Assembly: GCF_041146795.1 (NCBI RefSeq) | Contig: NC_135170.1 | Span: 35,710,659-35,774,658, forward strand | Reading direction: 5' to 3' | DNA from: Maylandia zebra | Taxonomy: Eukaryota > Chordata > Actinopteri > Cichliformes > Cichlidae | DNA: 64,000 nucleotides | In this document: one piece after another, positions 25,581 through 35,908 of the stretch | Layout: each line of letters begins with the position of its first letter | Numbering within the stretch: position 1 is the first letter of the stretch | Program-made: the position numbers and the translations under genes | The notes under the pieces: generated by a model | Told to the model about the DNA's origin: nothing | Seen by the model: the letters and a program-made list of their open reading frames with translations, nothing else | Database searches by the model: none

Positions 25581-26535
25581 TGGGCGGAGTGTGGTACTAC
25601 AGACACGGGGCGCTTAAAAAACGTAAACATTTTACTTTAAAAATTGTATTTCTTTTTGTTGTACTTATGTGACTTTATTATACCCTTTGTAGCCATTCAT
25701 TATTTATCTGTAATTTATTTGTGTGCAGTTATTTTCTGGTTTTTAAAGATTTTCCCAGCTCTTTGCTGTTATTTTTTTGTGTACAAACATTTTGTCTCTT
25801 TCCCGTTACCTGTGCTGTTTACAGTTGCCTCTGTGGTAATCTAGTGTTTCCTTGGAGGAAATTTGTGATCCTTTGTCAAGATATAGGCTGGGGTAAGAAG
25901 AAGGAGACAGAGCGAGTTTAAAAATGGAAATTTACAAGAAAGAAATATTTAAGAAATATTAAACAGAAAATGTGTGTGTGTGTGTGTGTGTTTTTGTGAA
26001 CTTGCAACTATAATGTCACAAATTCCAGTTTCTTCTCTCCTAGCCTGACCCTGTGTTTTGATTTATGTTTTTTTACTGAGTAATCTGAATCTGAAGTCTG
26101 TCCCTGCTGTCACAGGGCGAGAGGAGGGATAAACCTTCCACAGATCCCCTTCATGTTAAAAAAAACGCTTTTTAAAAAAAAAAAAAACAGACCAGGCCGA
26201 TACCAGGATTCACCATGGCTACGAGTATATGAAGAGCAGAGCCACGTTCGAAAGAAAGATGGAGTCCATGGCTTTAAAGATTCAGCCATAAACTGAAGAT
26301 AAAGATCAGATTCAGTTTTCTGGTGGACGTGTGATCCATGTGATCCATGTGATCCACGTGTTTGATAACTGCACACATTCACGCTCTGCAGCCTCCATTA
26401 AAAGCATCAACGCTCTTAGTTTCCTCGGGTTTGTCTCTATCACTGCGATTGATTACAGTGATGGACAGATGCAGTGATTGATCGCTGATCAGTGTTTCTG
26501 GGTCTGAAGCTTCATTAAACTCACATCGATCACTG
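25581..26535. other. Intergenic between sgf29 and a LINE
   Basis: T-rich DNA (25620-25860), a short (TG)n run at 25973-25992 and an A-run at 26166-26188. No coding segment or RNA was recognised. Confidence 0.5.
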
Positions 26536-27900
26536 ATTGATCAGGCCGATTGCACTAGCCAGTATTTTATCTAAGGTGTTAGAAAGAATCCTGTTTGATA
26601 GAGTTAGTGTGTTCATCTCTTCTCTGGATAATCAGTTTGGCTTTAAACCAAAGCACGGCACTGACATGTGCATATATGCACTCAAGGAAATAGTCAGGTT
26701 GTATAGGGCTAAAAATTCATCTGTCCTCATGTCTTTCATTGATGCCTCTCAGGCTTTTGATCGAGTGAACCACAGAAAACTTTTTGATAAATTGAAGACA
26801 CGGGGAGTTCCTCAATACATCGTGAGGATTCTCTCTTACTGGTACGCTCATCAGAACATGCAGGTTAAATGGGGAAGCAGTATTTCTGCCCCCTTTGGTG
26901 TCAGCAATGGTGTCAGACAGGGTGGGATTTTGTCTCCAATTTTATTTAATTTATATGTCGATGATTTGTCCATACAGCTGAGAGCCTGTAACACTGGGTG
27001 TATATTAGGTAAAGCACTGATAAATCATCTTATGTATGCAGATGACCTGGTTGTTTTTAGTCCAAGCAGTGCTGGGTTACAGGATCTTCTTAATGTCTGT
27101 ACTGAATATGGTGTGCAATATGACATTGAGTACAATGCTGCTAAAAGTGCTGTTTTGATATGTAGAACCAAGCAGGATAAACAGCTAAATTTCCCTTTGT
27201 TTAAACTGGCACAAAAAACTCTTGAAGTTCATAAAAAGGTGAAATACCTCGGTCACTTTATTACTGAGCAAATGAATGATGATGATGACATATACAGACA
27301 ACGGTGTAAGCTCTATGTGCAGGCAAATTCAGCTTTTGTTCACTTCCAGTTAAAGTGGCTTTGTTTAAAGCGTATTGCACACCGCTATATACTGCCCCCT
27401 TGTGGTCATCCTACAAACAATGTAGCATGCAGAAGCTGCATGTTGCATATAATGATGCGATGAGAATCCTTTGCAGGATACCTAGAAGTGGTAGTGCCAG
27501 CCAGATGTTTGTAGCTGTGGGTGTTTGGACTTTTAAAGCACTTTTAAGAAAGTTAATGTTCAGTTTTAGAGAACGACTGGATGGTTCGAGTAACAGTATA
27601 ATTTTAGCACTCACAGATCCGACAGTGAGTGGTTCCCGTTACTCATCCAGTCTCAGAAAGCACTGGTTAAAGTGTTTGTGTATTTATTGATTTATTTTAA
27701 GTAATTGTGTTTTATGTATATTATGGTTTTATGTTTTTACAAATGTTTTAGATACTTATTTATATACATATATATATTTAATGGTATACCTTGTGTTGTG
27801 TGTGTGTGTGTGTGGGGGGGGGAGTTGTGTGTGTGTGTTTCTTGTCTTGTTTTTATGGACATGTAGTCTGCCAATAAAGATTGAATTGAATTGAATTGAA
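26536..27900 (+). mobile_element. 5'-truncated LINE with nearly intact reverse transcriptase
   Basis: The open frame 26537-27463 encodes RT blocks RPIALASILSKVLERIL, FGFKPKHGTDMC, SFIDASQAFDRVNH, NGVRQGGILSPILFNLYVDD, LMYADDLVVF (catalytic) and KVKYLGHFIT. A frameshift near 27350 moves the rest to another frame (27355-27690, FKAYCTPLYTA and onward). The 3' UTR ends AATAAAGATTGAATTGAATTGAA. ATTGATCA occurs at 26536-26543 and 27900-27907 and may be the target duplication, though it partly overlaps the tail repeat. The clade is a jockey-group non-LTR element; the exact family is uncertain. Confidence 0.85.
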
Positions 27901-28035
27901 TTGATCATAACTACAGTTCATTAAGATTTCAGTGTGCGAGCAGATGAAGGCCTCTGATTGGTTCTTTGATATCAGCTGCATGAAAGAGGAATAAACTTGT
28001 TCCAGGCTGAGGACAGAGTCTTCACCACTTCTGAA

Positions 28036-29042
28036 TAGTGATGTGTCGCTCGCGAACTAAACGGCTCTTAGAGCCGACTCTTTGAAGCGAACGACGCGAG
28101 CCGGCTCCTTATTGGGAGCCATGTTTTTTCTTTTTTTTCTCTCTCTCTCTCTCTCACTTTTTTCTGCACGCGAGCCTTGTGCTTTGCGCTGGGCAGAGGG
28201 GGGCGGGGCGGTAGTTACACTCACAGTAGCACAGGAACAGAGCGGGAGGGAGAGAGAGAGCAGGGACAACAAGGTCACATTAGAAAGGTATAGTAATCAT
28301 CCACAACTATTTTCAGCTGTGGATGATAAAGGATTCAGAAAGTTTATTCATGCAGGTCCATATGACAGAGAATGTGCATGTTCTTTTTGTTTTCATATTA
28401 TAATTTATATTTAATTGTGTTATGGTTTGCTGTGTTTTGTGTTGTTTCACTTTAAATTTGTTTAAAAGGAAAAAGCTGAAATTTTAAATAGTTGGTTTTT
28501 GTATTATATGATTTATTTATTACATTTTATGTGGAGTGAATAAATAAAAGTATATTTACGGTGGCCCCTACAAAACACGTACAAAACACAACAGCAGTGC
28601 TCCAGGATGCTAGGGGGCAGTGTTGAGCTTTTGTTACCTAGAGGCTACACAAGCCAGCAAGTACCAACGACCGGATTTGGTGTGTGGTAGTAACAGGTAC
28701 ATGAACTTTTTTTTTTTAATTATTTGAATATATATGAGTGCCTGTGTATAAATACACAAACAATGCACACATGCTTTCAATTGTGTAATTTAAGTGATCT
28801 AGTAGCTCTGCTTTGAAGTTCAGTTCATGCTAGAAATGTGTTTTGGAGTTTGCACGTGTTTTGTCTCTAGGGGCCACCGCATATATTTATATATAAACAT
28901 ATATAAATAAAACCACGTTTTTTTTTTACATTATAATTCCTTTTCTGCTTAATTTTATATTGTTGTTGGTAATAAGTTAATTAAAGGAACAAAACAACCT
29001 GAAGACCCTGTTCTCTAAAAAGAGACGGAAAGCCCATCACTA
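28036..29042. mobile_element. Non-autonomous hAT element, copy 3
   Basis: A 1007-bp element with perfect 8-bp target duplications CTTCTGAA (28028-28035 and 29043-29050) and ends TAGTGATG / CATCACTA. It has the same orientation as copy 1, to which it is very similar throughout. It contains the nested segment 28559-28879. The open frames inside are GC-rich/CT-tract artefacts; no transposase is encoded. Confidence 0.94.
28559..28879. mobile_element. Nested inverted-repeat segment inside hAT copy 3
   Basis: It begins CGGTGGCCCCTACAAAACAC and ends TTTGTCTCTAGGGGCCACCG. It matches 9208-9526 almost base for base. The left inverted end lacks the GAGACA seen in copy 2. Confidence 0.7.
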
Positions 29043-29050
29043 CTTCTGAA

Positions 29051-30373
29051 ACAGGAAACCTGATTTCCTCGTGTCAGGTCTTCTCTAAACCTGCTGTCTG
29101 ATAGCGGCCCTTTCAAAATAAAATCCTGCTGACTGTTGTTTTTCTGTTAGAAGAAATGGGTGGTTATCTCTCAGGTGAGAGGAGGAGGAGCCTGTTGTCG
29201 GGCGTGTGCTGCTGGTGTCGTCCGACACTGACACGACTCTGCAGGTAAACATCCTGACAGTTAATCATTACCATCTGTGGCGAGGTGACAGAGCAGCGAC
29301 GTGCAGGAGACACTCAAAGGAAAAACGCCGCAGATAAACACAGCGACTCTCTACCTGCAATCCAGATGTTATTGGTTTTATTTATTGATCCCTGAAGCAG
29401 TCAGAAGGTCAGCACACACCTGACAGATAACCAAAGTGACGCCCATGAACAGCAAATATCAAATCCAGGCTCAGGCAGAGTTGTGCTGTGTGTGCTGATG
29501 GGAACCACAAGCAAACCTTTATTTAAGCTGTAAAATAACAAGTCCAAACTGTCCAAGCATGCGAACAGGCACATCCTTAAAGTCACAGAGGACATCATCA
29601 TTAGTCCTCTGACTTCAGAGAATCTCACCCTGGACTGCAGTCCAACATCAGGCGCTCAGATACCGGAGGGAGCAACAGAAACACTTTGGGCCGTGGCTGA
29701 TGTGGAAGCAGAGGTCAGGAGGAGCCACGACGCCTGGGCTTTTTCTGATAGAAGAGAAATGACGTTTTTAACTTTTGTTGAATCAGTTTGAATATTTTCC
29801 TTCATCGGTGGAAATGTTGGAACCAAACTAAATACTGTTTACGAGCAGCAGGCAGAGCAACAGGCCCGAGCTGCTGTGGATTCTACCGCATGAGTAACAG
29901 CACCAAAAACCTCTTTAAATCCTTTTATGTGCCATCGGAGCCATCCCCGCACCGTTTTAGTGGTTTTTACACACAGTAGTGATTTTTTTACTGCAGGATT
30001 ACGTGTCATGATTTTGTATATTTGGTGTATTTTGGATGTGGAGTTCTTTCTGCTCTTTGTGGATCATTTCTCGACTGTCTGTAAAAGTTTCCAGTCAGGA
30101 CAATAAAACGCCTGAATCCTGCACACAGGGAGACACAGGTGATAAGAATCAAGGCCAGGAGAGACTACCAAAATAAAACAGGAAGTGAGCAGCAATAACT
30201 ACACATGTGGGAAGTGACAAAAGAGCAAGAGACAGGAAGCACCGAGGTGAAAATATTCGGGGTCGCTCCATTTCTTCTTGACCGTCAAAGTTTGAACAAA
30301 AATGTTACGGTCCAAAGTTTGAGCGGCTATAATGTGCACGCTGAAATTTTAGCTTCATACATCAAACACATTG
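29051..30373. other. Intergenic, no recognised feature
   Basis: About 1.3 kb. Short open frames show no recognisable domain and no splice-phase series. Nothing else was seen. Confidence 0.5.
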
Positions 30374-31723
30374 TACAGGGTGGGCCATTTCTATGGATAC
30401 AGTGTAACAACATGGGAATGGTTGGTGATATTAAAGTCCTGTTTGTGGCACATTAGTATATGTGAGGGGCAAACTCCTCAAGATGGGCGGCGACCATGGT
30501 GGCCATTTAGAAGTCGGCCATCTTGGATAAAACTTTTGTTTTTTCTTTTTGGTTTTTCTTTTTTTTTTTCCGCCTGTCCCATTTGGTTCTTTAGCCATCA
30601 GAATTGTTGTCTGAAGACCAACAAGGATACCCAATGGATTTACTTTGCCAAATGGATCATCGTGGCATTGCCGTATTGGTCCATTTGGTCGATCTTTGTT
30701 TTTATTATTTATTATATTTTATTTTCAGATGGGACAGACATGAGTGAGGGATAGGAAAGGGAGAAAGAAAGAGGAAGGAAAGGGAAAACAGAAGGGGAGA
30801 GGGACAGTGAGAAAGGGGGGGAGAAAAAAAAATCTCCTGGATCACCTGTTGAGAGAAGAATAGAAAACAAGCAAAAAAAGACAAAAAAACCCAAAAAACA
30901 AAGCAACATACTAAACACAACACCATCGCATTAATCTAGCTAAGTGTAAACAGCAGTAAATACTAAATATTCAATGTTGTTGTGCAGCACGCAGGACAGA
31001 TGTGCTTCGAAGTAGCAGCCAAGAAAGGTGTAATTTGGGTCTACGAGCAGTGAACACCTGTGTGCATACCTGTGTGGATCAGCGCGCTTGTATTCCAAAG
31101 GTTTCTCCATGTAACGATCTGCTAGGGAGTGTGGGGGGGCCACAGCCCCGTCCTCCAGGGTGTGAAGCAGGTATGGAGGAGATCAAAACTCCAGACATCC
31201 AGAGGCCCCCAGAACACAAGAAACCATGGAAGACCAACAGAGGGGCAGCCGCGCCACTGTCCCAGAAAGAGCTGAGGAGAGTCCCAGATGAGGGCTCACT
31301 CAGCAGCCGCGGAGCAGAAGCCAGGGGGAGTTGCAGTGACGCGCCCGTGAGCTCCGCCGGCCGCCAGCTGTGCCTGAGTGACCGAGCCCCAGGCCGAGAG
31401 GCCGGGGGCACCCCACCCCCGAAGGGGCCCGAGCGAGCCCCAGGCTCCAGGCCCCGATAATCGGCCGCCAACTTTTGTTTTTTCAATAGGAAGAGGGTCA
31501 TGTGACACATCAAACTTCTTGGTAATGTCACAAGAAAAACAATGGTGTGCTTGGTTTCAACGTAACTTTATTCTTTCCTGAGTTATTTACAACTTTCTCT
31601 GTGTTCACAGCCATTGACATGTCGAAGAGGTTAACACGTGAGGAGCGGAATCGTGTTGATATCTGGTGAACGCAGTAACCAGGTCATTGCAGCGGATTTC
31701 AATGCAAGACACCCTACGTAAAG
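30374..31723 (+). mobile_element. Tc1/mariner-like DNA transposon remnant, interrupted
   Basis: The left terminus TACAGGGTGGGCCATTTCTA (30374 on, with TA target) and the block to 30545, then 31470-31723, match one fish Tc1/mariner-type family that I recall. The second block codes MSKRLTREERNRVD, the start of its helix-turn-helix transposase, and continues to AADFNARHPT. The two blocks are split by a 924-bp retroposon at 30546-31469. The remainder of the transposase and the right terminus are missing. At 31724 the sequence switches abruptly to a hAT-like terminus. Confidence 0.75.
30546..31469 (-). mobile_element. A-tailed retroposon inserted in the Tc1/mariner-like remnant
   Basis: The insertion is flanked by a 15-bp direct repeat AACTTTTGTTTTTTC (30531-30545 and 31470-31484), the mark of target-primed reverse transcription. 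Read on the minus strand it starts GGCGGCCGATTATCGGGGCC, is GC-rich for about 300 bp, then has a long pyrimidine-rich stretch (plus-strand GAAAGG-type purines at 30757-30830), and ends in an A-rich tail (plus-strand T-runs at 30546-30570). No reverse transcriptase domain is visible. It is either a non-autonomous retroposon or a LINE with most of its body deleted. Confidence 0.8.
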
Positions 31724-31802
31724 TAATGGGATTACTTTCTTGGAGAAGTAATCAGTAACAAGTAACTGATTACTATTTTCAAGTCATTTGACCAACACTG
31801 TT
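31724..31802. mobile_element. hAT-like terminus fragment
   Basis: The piece ends AGTCATTTGACCAACACTG and is packed with GTAAT/ATTAC words. It resembles the right end of the element at 36815-37727. Only about 80 bp remain. Confidence 0.5.
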
Positions 31803-32120
31803 CAGCAGCAGATTAATGAGGCGTGACTGATGTCATCAGGACCTGCTTATGTTCACATCAGCTGAGTCGTTTAGACGTTTGTGTTTCAACTCCAAACGTC
31901 CAAAATCAGAAGAACTAAAACGTTCGAGGTGTTTGAAAGATCTGAATTAAAACTGTTCAATCATTTCACCTTAAAATGATTCTTTGTTTTACATACATGG
32001 AATTCTATGATAAAGCATTTAGAAATCATCACTGTTCGTCTTTTGCACCGCACATTTTTCATCCGTGTTTTTTCATATTTAACCCGTCAGCACAAACTTT
32101 GGGCCCTGGCTTTAGTAAAT

Positions 32121-32443
32121 GGTAAATGGCCTGCATTTGTATAGCGCTTTTCTAGTCCCTAAGGACCCCAAAGCGCTTCACACTACATTCAGTCATTCAC
32201 CCATTCACACACACATGTGATGGCAGCTACATTGTAGCCACAGCCACCCTGGGGCGCACTGACAGAGGCGAGGCTGCCGGACACTGGCGCCACCGGGCCC
32301 TCTGACCACCACCAGTAGGCAAACACGGGGTTAGTATCTTGCCCAAGGATATTTGGCATGCAGCCAGGAGGTAGCCTGGGATCGAACCACCGACCTTCTG
32401 ATTAGTGGCTGACCTGCTCTGCCACCTGAGCTACAGCCACCCC
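32121..32443 (-). mobile_element. tRNA-derived SINE, head type 2
   Basis: It is flanked by a perfect 8-bp duplication TAGTAAAT (32113-32120 and 32444-32451). On the minus strand the head reads GGGTGGCTGTAGCTCAGGTG with an A box (TAGCTCAGGTGG) and B box GGTTCGATCCC. The body is identical over about 100 bp to the SINE at 11826-12130, but the head and the 40-60 bp after it differ. Confidence 0.88.
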
Positions 32444-32720
32444 TAGTAAATCAGAGGTGGCTGTGCTGGTTTGAGACGGATAAAAACTGGAAACACTGGT
32501 TCAAAGAAGCTGTAAAAAAACCAAAACCAAAATGACTCCAGTGCACGAGAGGACGCGCGTACACCCCAAACCCTCTGCTAAAAACACAAAATCATCATCG
32601 GAAAGATTAAAATACGTTTATAACATCAAACATCAAACTTACGAACGACGAACAAACACACGTGTGATGAGCTTAGATCTAAAAAAGAGAAAAAAGAGAA
32701 CGGTCAATTCAAAGTTCAAA

Positions 32721-33250
32721 AGTGTGTCTGTGTGTGTGTGTCTCTGTGTGTGTATGTCTGTGTGTGTGTATGTCTGTGTGTGTGTGTGTCTGTGTGTGTG
32801 TGTGTCTGTGTGTGTGTCTCTGTGTGTCTCTGTGTGTGTCTGTGTGTCTCTGTGTCTGTCTGTGTGTCTCTGTGTCTGTCTGTGTGTCTCTGTGTGTGTC
32901 TGTGTCTGTCTGTGTGTCTGTGTGTGTGTCTGTGTCTGTCTGTGTGTCTCTGTGTCTGTCTGTGTGTGTCTGTGTGTGTCTCTGTGTGTGTCTGTGTGTC
33001 TCTGTGTGTGTCTGTGTCTGTTTGTGTGTCTGTGTGTCTGTGTGTGTCTCTGTGTGTGTCTGTGTCTGTTTGTGTGTCTGTGTGTCTGTGTGTGTCTGTG
33101 TGTGTCTCTGTGTGTGTCTGTGTGTCTCTGTGTGTGTCTGTGTCTGTTTGTGTGTCTCTGTGTCTGTTTGTGTGTCTGTGTGTCTGTGTGTGTGTCTGTG
33201 TGTCTCTGTGTGTCTCTGTGTGTCTGTGTGTGTCTGTGTGTGTCTCTGTG
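32721..33250. repeat. (TG)n/CTGTGTGT minisatellite, 530 bp
   Basis: An array of TG units regularly broken by CTCTG and CTGTCTG, forming higher-order units (for example TGTGTGTCTGTGTCTGTTTG). Because it contains almost no A, C-A or stop words, it stays open in several frames on both strands. Those frames are not genes. Confidence 0.95.
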
Positions 33251-34190
33251 ACAGAAAGCGACACCTGTGCTGAGCTGAAGTGTTTTACAGCTCAAATGTA
33301 AAAATGTGCTGAATCTGAACCACGAGCAGAGAGCAAAGCGCTCGTTCTTCTGTTTGTTCCTCTGAGACGCTCAGTCCAGAGTTTGTTCCACACAGATTAG
33401 ATAAATGTGGACACAAGGACACCGAAACAAAGCTAATATCACTAACTAATATAAGTAACTGCAGCGGTCCTTTCATGCTGCTTTGGATCTTCAGTTTTAG
33501 CTGCACGTTTTTCCAATAAAGTAAGTTTTTAAACTGATATGAAAAACAAAAGTGAAAGCGGTTACGATCGTGTCTGAAAGGACCTCTGAGTGATGAGAGG
33601 AAACAAACCGAGGAGCCAGGCTCCAAGAGTCACAGTGAAGCTTCTGGAGATGAGTCTGGGTCACATTAATGGAAACATTTCTGCAGGACGGCTGTGATCT
33701 GCTGTCACACTGCAGCGCAGGTGGAGCAGCTTTAGATAAACACCACGAACCAGGTCAGGGTCATGTGACCACAGCAGCTGCTGATAACCAAAGAAAACAG
33801 ACCCGGGATCATCCGGGGGAACCAAGGTCGGGTCTCACAGGAGTCACAGGACCAGAGACCACGTACACAGGTGTCAGGTTGGGTATTCACCGCACACCTG
33901 AGTGTCAGCATGTGATGAAGATAACACAAGCTTCATGCTCAGAAACAGGACAGGTGAAGGAAAGTTAGGATACCTTGGTGGGTATATAAAAAGTACCAAA
34001 ACAAGAGTATCCAGCCAAGTAAGTGAGAATTAGCTGTAAGAACCAACGAGAGCTAATAACTATGTAAACAAAGGTTTAAAGCTATGAGAAGAAATACTGA
34101 ATGTGACTTAAAAAAAAAATGTAGAAACATGAGACAAAAAGTTGTGTATTTGACACAAAGAGCGTGTTCTTGTTATCCAGAGCATGCAGC
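33251..34190. other. Upstream region of nupr1
   Basis: Non-coding as far as can be seen. No repeat family recognised. Confidence 0.45.
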
Positions 34191-34198
34191 TCTGTGGC

Positions 34199-34207
34199 TG
34201 ATGCAAC
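34199..34207 (+). promoter_or_regulatory. nupr1: CARE-type (CEBP-ATF) element upstream of nupr1
   Basis: TGATGCAAC fits the CEBP-ATF response element TGATGNAAN. It lies about 85 bp upstream of the TATA box. NUPR1 is an established ATF4 target in amino-acid and ER stress, so the site is functionally plausible. Binding is not shown by sequence alone. Confidence 0.55.
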
Positions 34208-34290
34208 ATTAGTGCAGAGGAAAGAGGAGCCCTGCAGGAGGAGTCAGGAGGAGGAGGAGGAGAAGGAGGAGGAGGTGCATGCTTCTCATA

Positions 34291-34296
34291 TATAAA
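34291..34296 (+). promoter_or_regulatory. nupr1: TATA box of nupr1
   Basis: TATAAA, inside ATATATAAA, lies 91 bp before the ATG at 34387. Transcription would begin near 34320. Confidence 0.7.
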
Positions 34297-34386
34297 CACA
34301 GAAAGACGAAAAACAGACAAACCTGCGAACACAGAGGCTTACTGCGCAGACGCAAAGATCTCTGACAAACTTGTGGAAAAACAAAC

Positions 34387-34689
34387 ATGAGTCACGTCGA
34401 CGTGAAAAACATGAAGCCCACCAAGTTTGAGGACGAGTACTACGACGAGTACGAGTACTATAACCTGACGGATAAATACGCAGGTGAGCTAACCTGTCCT
34501 GGTTCGGTCCGGTTCGTGTTCCGGGCCCGGGAAACTCACTGCTTTAGTTTTTCTGTTGCAGAAGGTTCGGCTCGGAAGGGCAGGACAAAGAAGGAGGCCA
34601 GCGACAACACCAACAGAAACAACCCCGCAGGACATGAGCGCAAGATCGTGGAGAAGCTCCAGAACAGCGAGAAGAAAGACAAGGAGTGA
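34387..34689 (+). CDS. nupr1: Nuclear protein 1 (p8), stress-response chromatin regulator
   Basis: Exon 1 codes 34387-34483 (donor G/GTGAGC) and exon 2 codes 34562-34689 (acceptor TTGCAG), giving 74 residues (human NUPR1 82). NUPR1 is a small, intrinsically disordered, basic nuclear protein that joins transcription complexes in the stress response. Visible parts are an acidic-tyrosine N-terminus with EDEYYDEYEYYNLTDKY, corresponding to the human DESDLYSLAHSYL region, then the signature block SARKGRTKKEA...NTNR, AGHERKIVEKLQNSEKK with the bipartite basic nuclear-localisation signal. The open frame continues into intron 1, but that extension is not coding. A donor GAG/GTAAAC lies 8 bases after the stop, implying a 3' UTR intron. 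It is divergent to sgf29, as in human. Confidence 0.95.
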   Translation: MSHVDVKNMKPTKFEDEYYDEYEYYNLTDKYAGELTCPGSVRFVFRARETHCFSFSVAEGSARKGRTKKEASDNTNRNNPAGHERKIVEKLQNSEKKDKE

Positions 34690-35169
34690 ATATTGAGGTA
34701 AACCCGGGAAAACCGTGTTTGTGTGTCAGTAACTGTGCGCCGAAGTAAAGCAGGAATGCTGTTTCAGTCAGAGCAAAGGCGTCTGACTCACATGAGTCCG
34801 TTTGCACTGACAGAGGCCATAAACACGTCAAAACGGGCAGATTTCTGAACGCTGTCTGGTCTGTGGCTGTTTGGAACGCTGGAACTGGGCAAATGTGACG
34901 CCAGACGCGCCGCGTGCAGAACTTGAATTTAAGCCTCTACCGCAGCACTTTTGCTGCCACGCTTTGACTTTACAGCCCTCAGAAAAGAGTCCAAAGTTAA
35001 TTTTTATATCGAGTCGTGCGCCGAATTTTAGGCAGCGTGTTTCCTGTGTAGGCGGTCCACTTTGAATCCATATTCTCGGTTTCTTTGCTCGAGGATCGGT
35101 CTGAATCTGAAATCGTCGATTTTTAAACGAATGTTTGGAACACAGCATACTGTACCACATCAGGCCTTT

Positions 35170-35905
35170 TCCTAAACTGCGCTTGCTCCACAGTTATTAA
35201 CAATAATTAACTGTTAATTAACAGCTGAATTTAAAGCCAGCTGTTAATTAACAGTTAAGGTTGAGGAGTAGTGACGTCATGTGTGAAAAGACAGCATAGT
35301 TGTTGTTTTAGCTAAAATATATGTAATATATTTCCCGTAGAATACGAATTCCCTCAGAACAAAACTGTTTATTAACTCCTGCCCTTCGCCTCCTGCACGT
35401 CATCACCAGGTTCATAGTTTGAATGGGCAGATTTCCAGTAGAAGTTTGTACACTTCTACAATCCTCCTCCTTCTTATCTCCTCCTCCTGCTCCTCTCTCT
35501 TCCTCTCCTTCTTTGCCCCACCCCAAGCCTTCTCCATCCTCCTTCTTTTCCACATCCCTGTTCGTCTTCTTCATGTTCTCCCTTGTCCTCCTCCTTCCTC
35601 CTCATCTCTTTTCTTCTTACGTGTCCTCCTGGTGGCCTGTGCAGGTACTGCAAGTCATTTAGAACCGATACAGTTCTTACATCATTTTTAAGCTTTATTA
35701 TGATTTAATCCTACAGGATAAACTCGTAGATGTACCTGACAGATCACCTAATGAAACTGTAAATGAAGAAAAACATGGAAAATTTTAATTTTGGATTTTT
35801 TTAAAACAGATTTTTAACACATGGTGCTGCTGTTGGTAAATAGATGCTTGAACTCCTCGTGTTTATTTATTTTAATTAATTATTTTATATTTTTCTTTTC
35901 CACTA
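35170..35905. other. Inferred nupr1 3' UTR intron
   Basis: Contains an inverted TTAACAGT/ACTGTTAA cluster near 35195-35260 and a pyrimidine-rich CCTCCT tract (35460-35620). No coding segment recognised. Confidence 0.4.
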
Positions 35906-35908
35906 AAG

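Noticed and set aside
31002-31531. Proline/arginine-rich frames of about 150 codons on both strands
   Set aside because: They lie within the GC-rich head of the nested retroposon and show no conserved domain.
32532-33301. Long cysteine/valine/serine- and threonine/histidine-rich open frames on both strands
   Set aside because: They are translations of the TG/CTGT minisatellite, open only because the repeat lacks stop words.
34484-34561. Longer nupr1 protein reading through intron 1
   Set aside because: The frame happens to stay open, but clear donor and acceptor sites remove it and restore the family signature at the junction.
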